NCBI RefSeq assembly: GCF_013366925.1
Contig: NZ_JAALDK010000002.1
Span: forward strand, 124,001-188,000
DNA: 64,000 nucleotides
Direction of reading: 5' to 3'
DNA from: Paraburkholderia youngii
GTDB taxonomy: Bacteria > Pseudomonadota > Gammaproteobacteria > Burkholderiales > Burkholderiaceae
The position numbers and the translations under genes were made by a program. The notes under the pieces are model-generated. The model was not told where the DNA came from. It did no database searches and saw nothing but the letters and a program-made list of their open reading frames with translations. Shown in pieces: positions 35,785-45,676 of this stretch; position 1 is the first letter of the stretch; each line of letters begins with the position of its first letter.

Positions 35785-36821
35785 CGCGCGGCCTTGTGCG
35801 CTTTGGGTGCCGGCGGCGCCTGCCCCGACCCGTCGGTCGGGCCCTGCACGAGCACGCGGAACGGCGCGGCGTCGGTGCGCAGGATCAGGTTCGTATTGGT
35901 GCCGACCACCGCGTTCAGCGTGTCGAGCGAACGCAGCATCGTGTACAGGTGCGGGTTACCCGCATAGCTCTTGCCGTAGATGTCGGCCGCGTCCTTGCGC
36001 GACTGCGCTTCGATGCCGGCCGCTTTCACGTTCGCATCGGCCAGCGCGATGCGCGCGTCGCGCTCGGCGTCCGAGCGGATCTGAGCGGCCTCGCGATTGC
36101 CGTCCGCGGTACGCTGCGCGGCGACGGTCTCGCGTTCGGCGCTCATCCGGTCGACCGTCGCGGCAAGCGTGGCGGCCGGCAGCGTGAGCCGTTCGAGCCC
36201 GACCTGGGCAACGCGCACCCCGTAAGCCGCATAAAGCTGCGCGTCGATCTGCCGGCGCAGTGCATCTTCGAATTCACCGAGCTTCACCTGGGCCGGATCG
36301 GTGTTCACGAGCGACGCCAGATCGTATCCGGCGGACGTCGTTTGCAGCGCGGAGCCGACGAGCGAGCGGATCTGCCGCGCCGCTTCGTCCGGCTCGTTGC
36401 CGACTGCGCGCATGAAGCGCCCGATGTCGCGCGCATCGGCTGGCACGCGCCACGCGACGTACGCCTCGACGATGATGCGTAGCCCGTCGCGGGTACCGAC
36501 GTCCTGCAGGCCGCTCGACGTGGTGTGCAGGCGCAGGTCGACGGGCGTCACCGCATCGATCGGCGCAGGCAGGCGCCACGCGAGCCCGGGTTCGAGCAGC
36601 ACCCGCACGGGCCGCCCGAAGCGCGTGACGACCGATGCCTCGCCGGCGCGCACCTGCACCAAACTCGCAACCGCGAGCGCGACCAGCACACACAGCAGCG
36701 CGATGGCGACGCGCAGGCGGAACGCGCCGGGCGGCTGCGGTGCGCCGTGATGCGCGTGGTGGTGGCCGTGGCCATGGCCGTGGTGCGCATGATCATGCGC
36801 GTGCGAATGAAACAGACTCAC
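35781..36821 (-). CDS. SPFH/HflC-like protein with histidine-rich N-terminus
   Basis: SPFH protein of 346 residues. The first 27 or so residues hold about 13 histidines (HSHAHDHAHHGHGHGHHHAHH), a likely cytoplasmic metal-binding stretch. A membrane helix (about 34-54, VAIALLCVLVALAVASLV) and the SPFH domain follow (EASVVTRFGRPVRVLLEPGL; LRIIVEAYVAWRVP), then a coiled coil (AERETVAAQRTADGNREAAQ). The C-terminal part with YGKSYAGNPHLYTMLRSLDTL is HflC-like. Start at 36821 lies 93 bases after the stop of the large SPFH gene. The metal-binding tail fits a shared job with the P1B ATPase encoded two genes downstream (inference). Confidence 0.85.
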   Translation of the reverse strand: MSLFHSHAHDHAHHGHGHGHHHAHHGAPQPPGAFRLRVAIALLCVLVALAVASLVQVRAGEASVVTRFGRPVRVLLEPGLAWRLPAPIDAVTPVDLRLHTTSSGLQDVGTRDGLRIIVEAYVAWRVPADARDIGRFMRAVGNEPDEAARQIRSLVGSALQTTSAGYDLASLVNTDPAQVKLGEFEDALRRQIDAQLYAAYGVRVAQVGLERLTLPAATLAATVDRMSAERETVAAQRTADGNREAAQIRSDAERDARIALADANVKAAGIEAQSRKDAADIYGKSYAGNPHLYTMLRSLDTLNAVVGTNTNLILRTDAAPFRVLVQGPTDGSGQAPPAPKAHKAAR

Positions 36822-36914
36822 GATGTCGCCCCGGGTGCGGCGTCGTCCGCGTGCGGGGCGGCGGCACGGCCTGCCGCCGTGTTGCGCCGCCCGTGCGGAT
36901 ATCGCCGCGACATG

Positions 36915-38810
36915 TCAATGGATGCCGGCCAGATCGCCGGCAGGAGTATTGCGAAGATCGACGGTCGCCCGCGTGCCGTCGGCAAGCCGGTCGTCGACGA
37001 CCGTCATGCGCGGGTTGCGCAGGCCGCGTTGCAGCCGGTCGAGGTAATACTCGAACGGAAACGCGGGGCCGCCGAGCCGGTACGCGACCAGATCGGCGTC
37101 GAAATCGATCTGCTGCACGCGCGCCGACGACACCATGTCGCCAGCCTGCGCTTCGGCCTGCGCGACCCGTTCGAGCCCCTGCTGCTGCGCGTTGCCGAGC
37201 AGGCCGGCCGCGAAGCCGCGTGCCTGCGCCACACTGCCCTGCGCGCGAATCTGCGCGGCCTGAACGTCGTGGAAAGCAGCGGCCGCACCGGTCGGCGGAT
37301 GCACGCTCTCGATCACGACCGCGATCACGTCGACGCCGCTTTGCAGCCGGTCGATCTGTTGCTGGATCGCGCGCTTCAACTGATCGGCCATCGCGGCCTG
37401 ATTTGTTTCCAGCAGCGATTCGAGCGTATGCGACGCGAGGTAGTGCACGAGTTCGCGATTGGCGCTCGTGCGCACCGTGCTTTCCGGGTCGATCGTGCGA
37501 TAGAGCGCCGCGCGCGCGTCGGCATCGGTCAGCCCGAGCCGGTAGTCCACCCGGACGTCGGCGTTGACGATCTGGAAGTTCTGGCGGTCGCCGTTCGCGC
37601 CGGCGATTACCTGGGTGGTTTCCCACGGATGCGGCACATCCCACAGACGGTCGAGGCGTTCGGGCGTCGGGCCATCGGCTGGCACGGACGTCGTATCGGC
37701 GCTACCGTCATTCGCGCTACCCGCGATCGCGACCTGGTGCACCGCGCCGTTGTCGACGATGCGCGCGCGCCCGAACGGCCAGGGCAAACCGACGTGCAGG
37801 CCCGGCTGCCAGACCGCGACCGGCGCGCCGAACCGTTCATATACCGCGCGCTGCTCCGGGTTCAGCACGACGACGGCGGTGAGCAGCCACGCGCACGCAA
37901 CGGTGGCGGCCAGCGCGCCGGGCAGCAGCCGCACGAAGCTGCGCCAGCCCCAGCTCTGCCGCAGATCGACGCCGTACCGATGGCGCAGTTCGGCGCCGAG
38001 TGACGCGAATGGCGACGGGCGCCGGCTCAGCAGCCCGGCGATCGCGCTGGTTGGCACGACGGCGCCGCGCGGCACCGCAAACCACGACAGCACGCCGCGC
38101 AGGGCCAGTTCGGCGGCGACGGCTGCATTGAGCAGCGCGACCGCCTGCACGAGCCAGTCGGCCGTGAGGTGCCGGAATGCGAACCATGCGGCGGCCAGCG
38201 CACCCGCGAGCGCGGTGACGAGCGCGACGCGCAACACCCGGGTGAGCGACGCGGATACCGCCGAACCGCTGGCGGCCGCCGCATGATGGCGTTCGGCGAC
38301 CAGTGTAAGAAAGGCGAGGACGATGCAGGCCGCACCGGCCGCGAGCGTGGGTTCGGGCGCAGCCATTGCGCGAACCAGCATCGCGGGTGAGGTGGGCTGC
38401 CACGCGAGCGCGGCAAGCGCGACGGAGAACGCACCGCCGGCGGTGACGGCCCACGGCCGCCAGTCGATCGCGGCGGCGATCGCCGGCCACGGATTGTCGA
38501 CTTGCTGCGCCTCCTGCTTGCGGCTGAATGCGCTGCGCAGCCAGTTCTTGAGCAGGCCGGCCGCCGAGCCCTGCGGCGGACGGCGGCGTGCACGATCGGC
38601 GAGCAGCACGCCGATCGCGACGACGAGCACGTTGCACCATGCGCTGGCGAGCGGCGCGCACCAGCGCTGGTCTACGGGCAGGAAGTAGACGGCGCTCAGC
38701 GTGGCGAGCGCTGCGACCAGCAACGCGGCGGCCCTTGCGACCGGCGCGAACGCGTCGCGGCCGGCCGGGCTGCAGGGAGTGTCGTCGTTGCCTTCCGCCT
38801 GTTGCCCCAT
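36915..38810 (-). CDS. Polytopic SPFH-domain protein
   Basis: Membrane protein of 631 residues. The first half has about six hydrophobic segments (for example LLVAALATLSAVYFLPV, WCNVLVVAIGVLLA, ACIVLAFLTLVAE) and another helix directly before the SPFH domain (LPGALAATVACAWLLTAVVVL). The second half is SPFH-like: NPEQRAVYERFGAPVAVWQPG, IVNADVRVDYRLGLTD, and a helical tail with AQGSVAQARGFAAGLLGNAQQQG. Ordinary HflK proteins are about 400 residues with one membrane helix, so the multi-pass N-terminus is a special feature. It heads the leftward operon and would probably scaffold the two smaller SPFH proteins. No enzymatic motif is seen. Confidence 0.82.
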   Translation of the reverse strand: MGQQAEGNDDTPCSPAGRDAFAPVARAAALLVAALATLSAVYFLPVDQRWCAPLASAWCNVLVVAIGVLLADRARRRPPQGSAAGLLKNWLRSAFSRKQEAQQVDNPWPAIAAAIDWRPWAVTAGGAFSVALAALAWQPTSPAMLVRAMAAPEPTLAAGAACIVLAFLTLVAERHHAAAASGSAVSASLTRVLRVALVTALAGALAAAWFAFRHLTADWLVQAVALLNAAVAAELALRGVLSWFAVPRGAVVPTSAIAGLLSRRPSPFASLGAELRHRYGVDLRQSWGWRSFVRLLPGALAATVACAWLLTAVVVLNPEQRAVYERFGAPVAVWQPGLHVGLPWPFGRARIVDNGAVHQVAIAGSANDGSADTTSVPADGPTPERLDRLWDVPHPWETTQVIAGANGDRQNFQIVNADVRVDYRLGLTDADARAALYRTIDPESTVRTSANRELVHYLASHTLESLLETNQAAMADQLKRAIQQQIDRLQSGVDVIAVVIESVHPPTGAAAAFHDVQAAQIRAQGSVAQARGFAAGLLGNAQQQGLERVAQAEAQAGDMVSSARVQQIDFDADLVAYRLGGPAFPFEYYLDRLQRGLRNPRMTVVDDRLADGTRATVDLRNTPAGDLAGIH

Positions 38811-39479
38811 CGGAGCTTCCTTACGTACGAGTTACAGAGTGCGCAGGAGTCCGTGCGGAATGCTGCGAGCGGCAATGTAGCGCGACGGATGATGAAACTC
38901 AAGGTGAGCAACGCGGGTGGAGGTATCCGCGCTTACCGGGAGAAATTCGTGATGGAGAATGTTGAGCCAATCGCGGCAAGGCTTTGCGGGCAGGCAGGTA
39001 TAGATTGATGAGGAATTTTGAATTTCACTATTAATCTAGATTTTTAAAGATGACTTTAAACCGCTAGATGAAAATGAGAAGTGCGATTACCTGGCCGCGT
39101 CAGTTTGGAACAACGTTGTCAGCGACTTCGCAACATCGTCGTAACAGTCACCCGTTGCCGGACCGATCGCGCGCTTGATGCTTTGTCCCTTGCGTCAGAC
39201 GCCGCACTCCTGCTATCGGTTCTGCGGATCAAGCCCGGTGGAATTCCTTTGCCGACTTCCTTTCATCGCGAAAGAAAACTTAAAGAAATTCTTGGCTTGA
39301 ACAATTGATCTGAAGAATGCTGCGGCATTGCCGTTAACCCTTATGTGAGGTTCTGGCAGGGTCCCGGTCGTCCAGACCGGCGCTGCTTGTCAGACGTCAA
39401 TCGCAAGTAGGGATGAGGTGCATCTGCTCGCAACTCGGGGCGCACTTGCGGTTCCATTGTTGTCCTGAGAAAGCGAATT
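38811..39479. other. Divergent region between SPFH operon and chemoreceptor
   Basis: About 670 bases without a supportable gene. An AT-rich patch at 39010-39075 is the most promoter-like part. A short frame at 39081-39308 has no family resemblance. A candidate flagellar promoter is listed at 39311-39337. Confidence 0.45.
39311..39337 (+). promoter_or_regulatory. Candidate sigma-28 (FliA) promoter
   Basis: TGAA at 39311-39314, a 15-base spacer and GCCGTTAA at 39330-39337 resemble the flagellar consensus TAAA-N15-GCCGATAA (11 of 12 core positions weighed loosely). It points at the chemoreceptor gene with a leader of about 130 bases. Chemoreceptor genes are often under this sigma factor. Confidence 0.4.
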
Positions 39480-41138
39480 ATGAATTTCAGCAATATGAAA
39501 CTCGGCGCCAAACTGATCACCGCCTTTGTGCTGGTCTCGACCATCAGTGCCATCGTCAGTGCAATTGGCCTGCGCAATATGTCGCAAATCAGTGCAAACG
39601 CAGACAAAACCTATCGGCAGGATCTCGTCGGGCTCAACCTCATTCAGCAGGCAAACGCCGACGTCCTGAGAGTCGGTACATACCTGCGCAATGCCATCCT
39701 CGCTCCGACGCCTGAGCAGCGGACTACCTCGATGGGTCAGGCCGAAAAAGCCCTCGCTTCGGCACGCGATCACCTTAACCAGGCGGAACCCCTCGTCTAC
39801 ACGGAGAAGGGCAAGGCCACCTTCACCGAACTCGACCAGGGCTGGCAGGACTACATCCAGGCGTTCAACGAATTCAAAGCCAGGATCAATGCAGCCGGGC
39901 CACAGGACCGGGACGGGCTGACTGATTACCTGTTGGGCGAGTACCACCATAAGGGCTTCAGGACCCTGGTCCTGATGGGCAACCTCGTGGTTCTCAAACA
40001 GGGCGATGCGCAAAAAACCGCCGAGGCCAACGACGCGGTATACGGTGAAGGCCGCAATCTGATGTTTGTTCTGGTGGCGATGTCCGTGTTGATCGGCCTG
40101 GGAATTGGAGTCTGGATGATGCGTAGCGTGACGCGTCAGTTGGGAACGGAACCGGCGACGGCCGCGGCGCTCGCCAGAAGCGTCGCTGCCGGTGACCTGA
40201 ATGTCAGGATCGATCTGCGTCCCGGCGACACCAGCAGCCTGATGGCATCGCTGAAGGCAATGTGCGATGCCCTGATGCGGGTCGTCTCGGACGTGCGCGA
40301 GAACGCCGAAGGTGTGGCCGCAGCAAGTGCGCAGCTCGCGCAAGGTAATCAGGATCTGTCGAGCCGCACGGAGCAGCAGGCGGCCTCGCTTGAAGAAACG
40401 GCATCGAGCATGGAAGAGCTGACCGCAACGGTCCGTCACAACACGGACAATGCGAAGCAGGCCGCAACGCTCGCGGGCACCGCCTCGAACGTCGCGCAGC
40501 GGGGCGGCGAAATTGTCGGGCGGGTGGTCGAGACGATGCGCGACATCACCGCCAGTTCGACCAGGATGTCCGAGATTATTGGTGCGATCGAGGGCATCGC
40601 CTTCCAGACCAACATCCTGGCGCTGAACGCTGCGGTCGAGGCGGCTCGCGCTGGTGAACAGGGACGTGGCTTCGCTGTGGTCGCCGGTGAAGTCCGCACG
40701 CTCGCGCAGCGCAGCGCTACCGCTGCAAAGGAAATCAAGGAGTTGATCTCCGCCTCGGTCGGCCGGGTGGAGGCTGGCTCGATGCTCGTCGAAGAGGCTG
40801 GTGGAGCGATCAAGGAGATCGTCACGTCGGTAAAGCGCGTGACGGACATCGTGGGCGAGATTTCGTCGGCATCGAGCGAGCAGAGCAGCGGTATCGAGCA
40901 GGTGAATCAGGCAGTTAACCAGATGGACCAGGTCACCCAGCAGAACGCTGCGCTCGTGGAAGAAGCTTCGGCCGCAGCACAGAACATGGCGCAGCAGGCA
41001 GAAAGCCTCCGGGACGCGGTGTCTTTCTTCAAGGTCGCCGGCGGACAGGCAAGTGCATCGCAAGCGATGACGCCTCGCAGGGATCCACAGCGGATGCCGC
41101 CGCGACATTCAGCGTCCTCGGCTGCCATCACCGCATAG
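39480..41138 (+). CDS. Methyl-accepting chemotaxis protein
   Basis: Inner-membrane chemoreceptor of 552 residues. First membrane helix at about 10-30, a periplasmic four-helix-bundle ligand domain (about 31-190, with [20 protein letters not shown]), second helix [21 protein letters not shown], then HAMP ([18 protein letters not shown] region) and the signalling domain with the conserved hairpin tip [20 protein letters not shown]. No C-terminal CheR-binding pentapeptide of the NWETF type is seen. The gene stands alone, so it probably signals through a chemotaxis system encoded elsewhere. Its ligand is unknown; nearby sugar and amine catabolic genes make their substrates possible ligands. Confidence 0.92.
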   Translation: MNFSNMKLGAKLITAFVLVSTISAIVSAIGLRNMSQISANADKTYRQDLVGLNLIQQANADVLRVGTYLRNAILAPTPEQRTTSMGQAEKALASARDHLNQAEPLVYTEKGKATFTELDQGWQDYIQAFNEFKARINAAGPQDRDGLTDYLLGEYHHKGFRTLVLMGNLVVLKQGDAQKTAEANDAVYGEGRNLMFVLVAMSVLIGLGIGVWMMRSVTRQLGTEPATAAALARSVAAGDLNVRIDLRPGDTSSLMASLKAMCDALMRVVSDVRENAEGVAAASAQLAQGNQDLSSRTEQQAASLEETASSMEELTATVRHNTDNAKQAATLAGTASNVAQRGGEIVGRVVETMRDITASSTRMSEIIGAIEGIAFQTNILALNAAVEAARAGEQGRGFAVVAGEVRTLAQRSATAAKEIKELISASVGRVEAGSMLVEEAGGAIKEIVTSVKRVTDIVGEISSASSEQSSGIEQVNQAVNQMDQVTQQNAALVEEASAAAQNMAQQAESLRDAVSFFKVAGGQASASQAMTPRRDPQRMPPRHSASSAAITA

Positions 41139-41529
41139 GCAGCGAAAGTCGTTCGTTCTTTCGCGGGCGAACGTACAGGAAAAACGACTAGGGGCGAAGC
41201 GGGCTGACGCAGCGAGCTAAACGCTGCGCACGAGTGGCAACCCCTCGAGCCATTGCCTTCGGCGACTGGACCGGCGCATGCGAGCCGTGAGGTCGCCGGG
41301 GAGGAAGCGACATGGATGGAGACACGGGCTCGCCGATGACGCGGGTTCGAAGAAGCAACGCGAGATGCGACTGCAGTCAGTGTGCAGCGCACTAAAGGCC
41401 GTCTCGCCGTCTCCATGCCGGTTGACGCAGGCTTCGTCACTTAGTCCATGCAAGCTGCTACACGTGACGACCGGATGAGAAACGGCGAGATTCGACTAAC
41501 GGGTTCTGTTCGGATCGTGACCAAAAACT
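41139..41529. other. Gap between chemoreceptor and thiamine enzyme genes
   Basis: About 390 bases. I see no gene or clear terminator. Frames at 41217-41478 occur on both strands and look accidental. The promoter for the next gene probably lies near its end. Confidence 0.4.
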
Positions 41530-43365
41530 ATGGGATCGCACGCGTCTCTCAATGTATCGAAAACGGTCGTGAAATCGTTGGAAGTAACAAACATCGATCA
41601 TGTCTTTCTGGTCCCCGGGAAGCTGATCTACCCGCTGCTCAAGGCCATCGACGAATCGCCGACGATCCGCGCGATCGTCGGCGCCCATGAAACCGGCAGC
41701 GCTTTCATGGCGGACGGTTATGCGCGGGCGAGCCGGAAATTCGGCGTCTGTGTCGGAATTTCTGGGCCGGGCACGATGAATTTCGTGCCCGGCATGGCGG
41801 CCGCCCAAGCAGACCGGATTCCGGTGCTCTATATCGCCGGCGGAGTTTCGTCGAAAGCGGAAGGTAAAGGCGCGTTCCAGGATGGTACGCAGGGTGGCAT
41901 CTTCGAAAGCGGCGTGGTAAGAGGACTGGTAGAAGATGTCGTCGATCTCAAGAACAAGGAAAACATTCAGGCCGAAATGCGCCGCGCGATGGACGGGTTG
42001 AACTGGATGCGTCGAGCGCGATCATTTATCAGCATTCCCGTCGACGTTCAGCAACAGGATGTTCCGGGTAGTCATGCGGCCGCGCGCACCCCCTACCTCC
42101 AAAGCGAATTCAACGCACGCGAAGTCCCCGCCAACCGCGCAGCGTTGGATGCCTTGTGCGACCAGTACCTGCTCGGGTCGAAGAGGGTCGCGTTTCTGAT
42201 CGGAAGCCGTGGCAACGACGCGCGAACGGCACAGGCACTTCTCGAGGTAGCCGAAAAATTCCATATACCTGTTGCGACGACGCTTTCAGGAAAGGGGGCG
42301 TTTCCTGAGGAGCACCCCCTCGCGCTCGGCGTCTATGGATTCGCCAGCCACTCCAGGGCGGTTCGCGCGATCAACACCGACGAACTCGACGCCCTGATCG
42401 TGTTCGGCAGCGACCTGAATCAACGCGACAGCATGAACTGGAGCAGAAAGTTGCTCGCGGGCAAAGAGGTGATCGTCTTCGACGACAGCTTCGATCCGCC
42501 CGCTACTGGCCACATCGCTCAAGGAACGATTTTCTCTGGTATTGGCGCGTCCTTCCGCTTGCTGGCAGAAAAGAAGGTGGAAACGGGCGCCGGGTTCCGG
42601 CAGGTGCTGGAAAAAAGAAAGGCATGGGTGGCCGACCTCAACACGACTGCGCTGTACGACTATCAATTCGAGCAAGCCGGAGGGCGGGTCTCAGATAGCG
42701 ATCAACGGCTCTATCCTGGGGACGTGGTGAAGCGTCTGTGCCGGCTACTGCCGAAGGACAGCAATGTCGTCGTGGACTCCGGTGCTCATCGAATCTTCAT
42801 GGCTCACTATTGGCTTTCGTCGGGAATGGGCAACTATTTTTCGTCGAGTTCTCTCGCGCCGATGGGGTGGGCTATTGCCGCTGGAATCGGCGTCAAGCTT
42901 GCTGCACCAGAACGGCCGTGCGTTGTCGTGACCGGTGACGGTTGCATGATGATGCATGGAATAGAAATTCAGACCGCAGCCCGATATCGCGTCAAGGTGA
43001 TTTATGTCGTTTTGAATAACGCCGCACATGGCGCAATCCATATCGACGCGGTCGGCAATGGTTCGATTTCAGAACAGTTCACCCGGCTGCCCGGCCATAA
43101 CTGGACGGCTTTTGCGTCTTCGCTCGGTGTAGCGGCGCGCAATGTCGAGCACCTTGACGAGCTGGAAGCAGCCCTCAGCGAAGCGATGCAACACGAGGGG
43201 CCATTCCTGATAGAAGTGAAGACGGGCGTCTTTCCCGCACCGAACCGGTACTATGCGCAAGCCACCACTCACGGTGAGGCCGTCGAGCTCGAGTTCGATG
43301 TGAGGCGGCTCACCGGCGATCGTGCCGACGTTGGCGACGACGAGTCATGCGAGATCATCGTTTGA
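41530..43365 (+). CDS. Thiamine-diphosphate-dependent enzyme (acetolactate synthase-like)
   Basis: Enzyme of 611 residues of the acetohydroxyacid synthase/benzoylformate decarboxylase superfamily, which cleave or form bonds next to a keto group. The cofactor-activating Glu54 lies in GAHETGSAFMADGYAR, the central domain has the usual AGxG-like fold (FLIGSRGNDARTAQALLEVA), and the cofactor/metal motif is GDG at 469-471 with Asn496-Asn497 (VVLNNAAHG). It lacks an adjacent small regulatory subunit gene, so a biosynthetic AHAS is unlikely. It ends next to a LacI fragment and the amine-type ABC operon. The substrate is not known; a catabolic 2-keto acid or sulfo-compound decarboxylase is possible. 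Confidence 0.85.
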   Translation: MGSHASLNVSKTVVKSLEVTNIDHVFLVPGKLIYPLLKAIDESPTIRAIVGAHETGSAFMADGYARASRKFGVCVGISGPGTMNFVPGMAAAQADRIPVLYIAGGVSSKAEGKGAFQDGTQGGIFESGVVRGLVEDVVDLKNKENIQAEMRRAMDGLNWMRRARSFISIPVDVQQQDVPGSHAAARTPYLQSEFNAREVPANRAALDALCDQYLLGSKRVAFLIGSRGNDARTAQALLEVAEKFHIPVATTLSGKGAFPEEHPLALGVYGFASHSRAVRAINTDELDALIVFGSDLNQRDSMNWSRKLLAGKEVIVFDDSFDPPATGHIAQGTIFSGIGASFRLLAEKKVETGAGFRQVLEKRKAWVADLNTTALYDYQFEQAGGRVSDSDQRLYPGDVVKRLCRLLPKDSNVVVDSGAHRIFMAHYWLSSGMGNYFSSSSLAPMGWAIAAGIGVKLAAPERPCVVVTGDGCMMMHGIEIQTAARYRVKVIYVVLNNAAHGAIHIDAVGNGSISEQFTRLPGHNWTAFASSLGVAARNVEHLDELEAALSEAMQHEGPFLIEVKTGVFPAPNRYYAQATTHGEAVELEFDVRRLTGDRADVGDDESCEIIV

Positions 43366-43710
43366 ATTGAGTTCCTTCGAAGAGCGCATGTTGCGTCGCT
43401 CGCCCATCCAGCGCATCGAGCAGATGCTTCGGGCGAGCGTGCCGATCTCGCGCGTGTCCACGTGCACCGTCGTCAGGGGCGGCCGCGCTTCGCGCGCGAT
43501 CGCGAGACCGTCGAAGCCGGTGTCCGGAAGCTGCTCAGGAATCGCGATACCAAGTTCTTCTGCCTCCCGCAAAACGCCCATCGCAATGTGATCGTTGCCG
43601 CAGATCGCCGCCGCAGCGCGCGGCCCGGCTCCTGCCAGAGCGCATGCAAGGCCCGCCGGCAGAAATCGAGTGTTGTTTGACCCATCGGAGAACGGCTTGG
43701 CCCTCGCCAC
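43345..43710 (-). pseudogene. LacI-family regulator, C-terminal fragment
   Basis: About 120 leftward codons match only the end of a LacI-type effector domain: AAAAICGNDHIAMGVLREAEELG, TGFDGLAIAREARPPLTTVHVDTREIG. The helix-turn-helix, hinge and first two thirds are missing, so it cannot bind DNA. The fragment overlaps the end of the thiamine enzyme gene by 21 bases and ends just before the permease gene. It suggests an older regulator of this island was lost. Confidence 0.75.
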
Positions 43711-43729
43711 GCGGCCACGCCACGAGTTA

Positions 43730-44632
43730 TTACAACCCTGCCACTGCGCGCCGACGCGCCAACAACCTCACCGCAAGCAGACACCCGCCCATGACGGTCA
43801 ACGACAACACCGTCGTCATCGTGCCGAGCGCATATATGACCGGTGTCGTCACCGACGTGGTGAGCCCCTGAAGCTCGAGCGGCAGCGTGTTCTGATCGCC
43901 GATCGCCTGCGAGGTGCGAGCGATCTCGTCCCATGACAGCGTGAAGCCGAACATCGCGACGCCGACCACCGACGGTCCGATGATCGGCAGCACGACATGC
44001 AGGAAACTCTGCCACGGCGTCGCGCCCAGATCGCGCGACGCCTCTTCATAGGCCGGATTGAAGCGGTTGAACACCGCGAACATCACCAACAAACCGAACG
44101 GCAGCGTCCACGTCAAATGCGCTCCGAGCGCGGAGGTGAACAGTCCCATCGACGTCGTATAGCTATCGGAAAACGATTGATACCCCCATGTCGACGCGAG
44201 GTACTTCACCCCATTATCGAGCAGCCGGAACGTCAAACCGATCCCAAGCGAAACAATGATGGACGGCATGATCAGACTCGCGACCGACACGTAGAACACC
44301 GCCGTGTCGCCGCGAAACTTTCGACGAAAGGCGAGGCCCGCCGCCACTGAAAACAACACCGTCAGCACCGTGACCGCCAGCGCGAGCCGCACGGATCGTC
44401 CGAACGCGCTCCAAATATCAACATCGCCGACGCCGTCGCGCAACGCGGCGAACCAATGCAGCGAGACACCGCGCATCGGAAACGTCAGGCCGCCCTCGGG
44501 GCCCTGAAAGGACAGAATGAATATCGTAATCACCGGCCCATACAAGAACAGCACGAACAGGCCGAACAGCAGCGCAAGCCAGTAGAAACTGGCTGGACGG
44601 CGTTCCCGATGTTTGCCGCGAATGGCCTGCAT
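43730..44632 (-). CDS. Polyamine-type ABC permease (PotC-like)
   Basis: Inner-membrane permease of 300 residues with six or so membrane helices and the EAA-type loop (EEASRDLGATPWQSFLHVVLP). The ATG at 44632 is chosen for its AAGGAG ribosome site two bases after the preceding stop; a longer frame overlaps the upstream permease. It pairs with the gene at 44635-45549 as the second channel subunit of a spermidine/putrescine-class importer (transported amine unknown). It is the last gene of a leftward run. Confidence 0.9.
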   Translation of the reverse strand: MQAIRGKHRERRPASFYWLALLFGLFVLFLYGPVITIFILSFQGPEGGLTFPMRGVSLHWFAALRDGVGDVDIWSAFGRSVRLALAVTVLTVLFSVAAGLAFRRKFRGDTAVFYVSVASLIMPSIIVSLGIGLTFRLLDNGVKYLASTWGYQSFSDSYTTSMGLFTSALGAHLTWTLPFGLLVMFAVFNRFNPAYEEASRDLGATPWQSFLHVVLPIIGPSVVGVAMFGFTLSWDEIARTSQAIGDQNTLPLELQGLTTSVTTPVIYALGTMTTVLSLTVMGGCLLAVRLLARRRAVAGL

Positions 44633-44634
44633 TT

Positions 44635-45549
44635 TCACAGCTCCTTGCGGATATCGACGACCCGCGTCAAACCCCACACGATCATCAGAACGACGGCGAG
44701 CAGAATGATCGCATTGGCTGCCGCGGCGGGAAATTGCAGGTAGCCGGTCTGCACCTGAATGACCTTGCCCACCGATGCAATCTGTTGCCCGCCCATCACG
44801 CCGACGGTCAGAAAATCGCCCATGACGATCGTGATCACGAAGATCGAGCCGATTACGATGCCCGTCTTCGACAACGGCAGGACCACGTCGCGTACCACCT
44901 GCCAGCCGCTCGCACCGGCATCGCGCGCGGCTTCGAGCAGCGACCGCTCGATGCGCATCATCGCGTTGAAGATCGGCACGATCATGAAGAACGTGTAGAG
45001 ATGGACGAACGCGAGCACCACCGAGAAGTTAGAGTACAGCAGCCATTCGAGCGGCTGGTCGATCAGATGTGCGCCGAGTAGCACCTGATTGACGAGGCCA
45101 TTGCGGCCGAGCAGCGGCATCCACGAAATCATCCGGATCACGTTGGAGGTCCAGAACGGAATCGTGCAGACGAGGAACAGCACCGTCTGCATGCTCGTCG
45201 TGCGCACGTGAAACGCGAGGAAGTAGGCGATCGAAAAGCCCAGCAGCAAGGTCATTGCCCACACGATCGCGCAGAACTTGAGCGTCGACCAGTACGTCTT
45301 GAAGGTCACGCAAACGTCCGTCATCGACGAACAGCCGTTGAAGATCGCCGCGTAGTTCTTCAGCGTGAACGCGGGAATGATCTGGTATTCGTTGAAGTCC
45401 CAGAAACTGACGATCAGCGTGATGACCAGCGGCACGATGAAAAACAGCAGGAAGGTCAGCGACAGCGGCGTCGCCTGCAACCATGCCGGTGCGCGGCGAT
45501 GTTTGACGGTCGTGTCCTGCGCGTGCGAGGGAAGGTCGATGGTTGCCAT
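44635..45549 (-). CDS. Polyamine-type ABC permease (PotB-like)
   Basis: Inner-membrane permease of 304 residues. Six hydrophobic segments begin with LSLTFLLFFIVPLVITLIVSF, and the EAA loop reads EAARDAGASGWQVVRDVVLP. Its stop is two bases before the start of the PotC-like gene. The binding-protein gene lies 127 bases upstream in the same leftward operon. Confidence 0.91.
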   Translation of the reverse strand: MATIDLPSHAQDTTVKHRRAPAWLQATPLSLTFLLFFIVPLVITLIVSFWDFNEYQIIPAFTLKNYAAIFNGCSSMTDVCVTFKTYWSTLKFCAIVWAMTLLLGFSIAYFLAFHVRTTSMQTVLFLVCTIPFWTSNVIRMISWMPLLGRNGLVNQVLLGAHLIDQPLEWLLYSNFSVVLAFVHLYTFFMIVPIFNAMMRIERSLLEAARDAGASGWQVVRDVVLPLSKTGIVIGSIFVITIVMGDFLTVGVMGGQQIASVGKVIQVQTGYLQFPAAAANAIILLAVVLMIVWGLTRVVDIRKEL

Positions 45550-45676
45550 GGGCGGGTGTGTATCGAATGACTGCGCGGCGCATCGCTGCGCGAGAACGAG
45601 AAATGACTACGCTCCTCAAGGAGCCGTGCTTGCCGGCGCGTCACACCTCGGCAAGCACATCGAACCGCGGCGTCGA

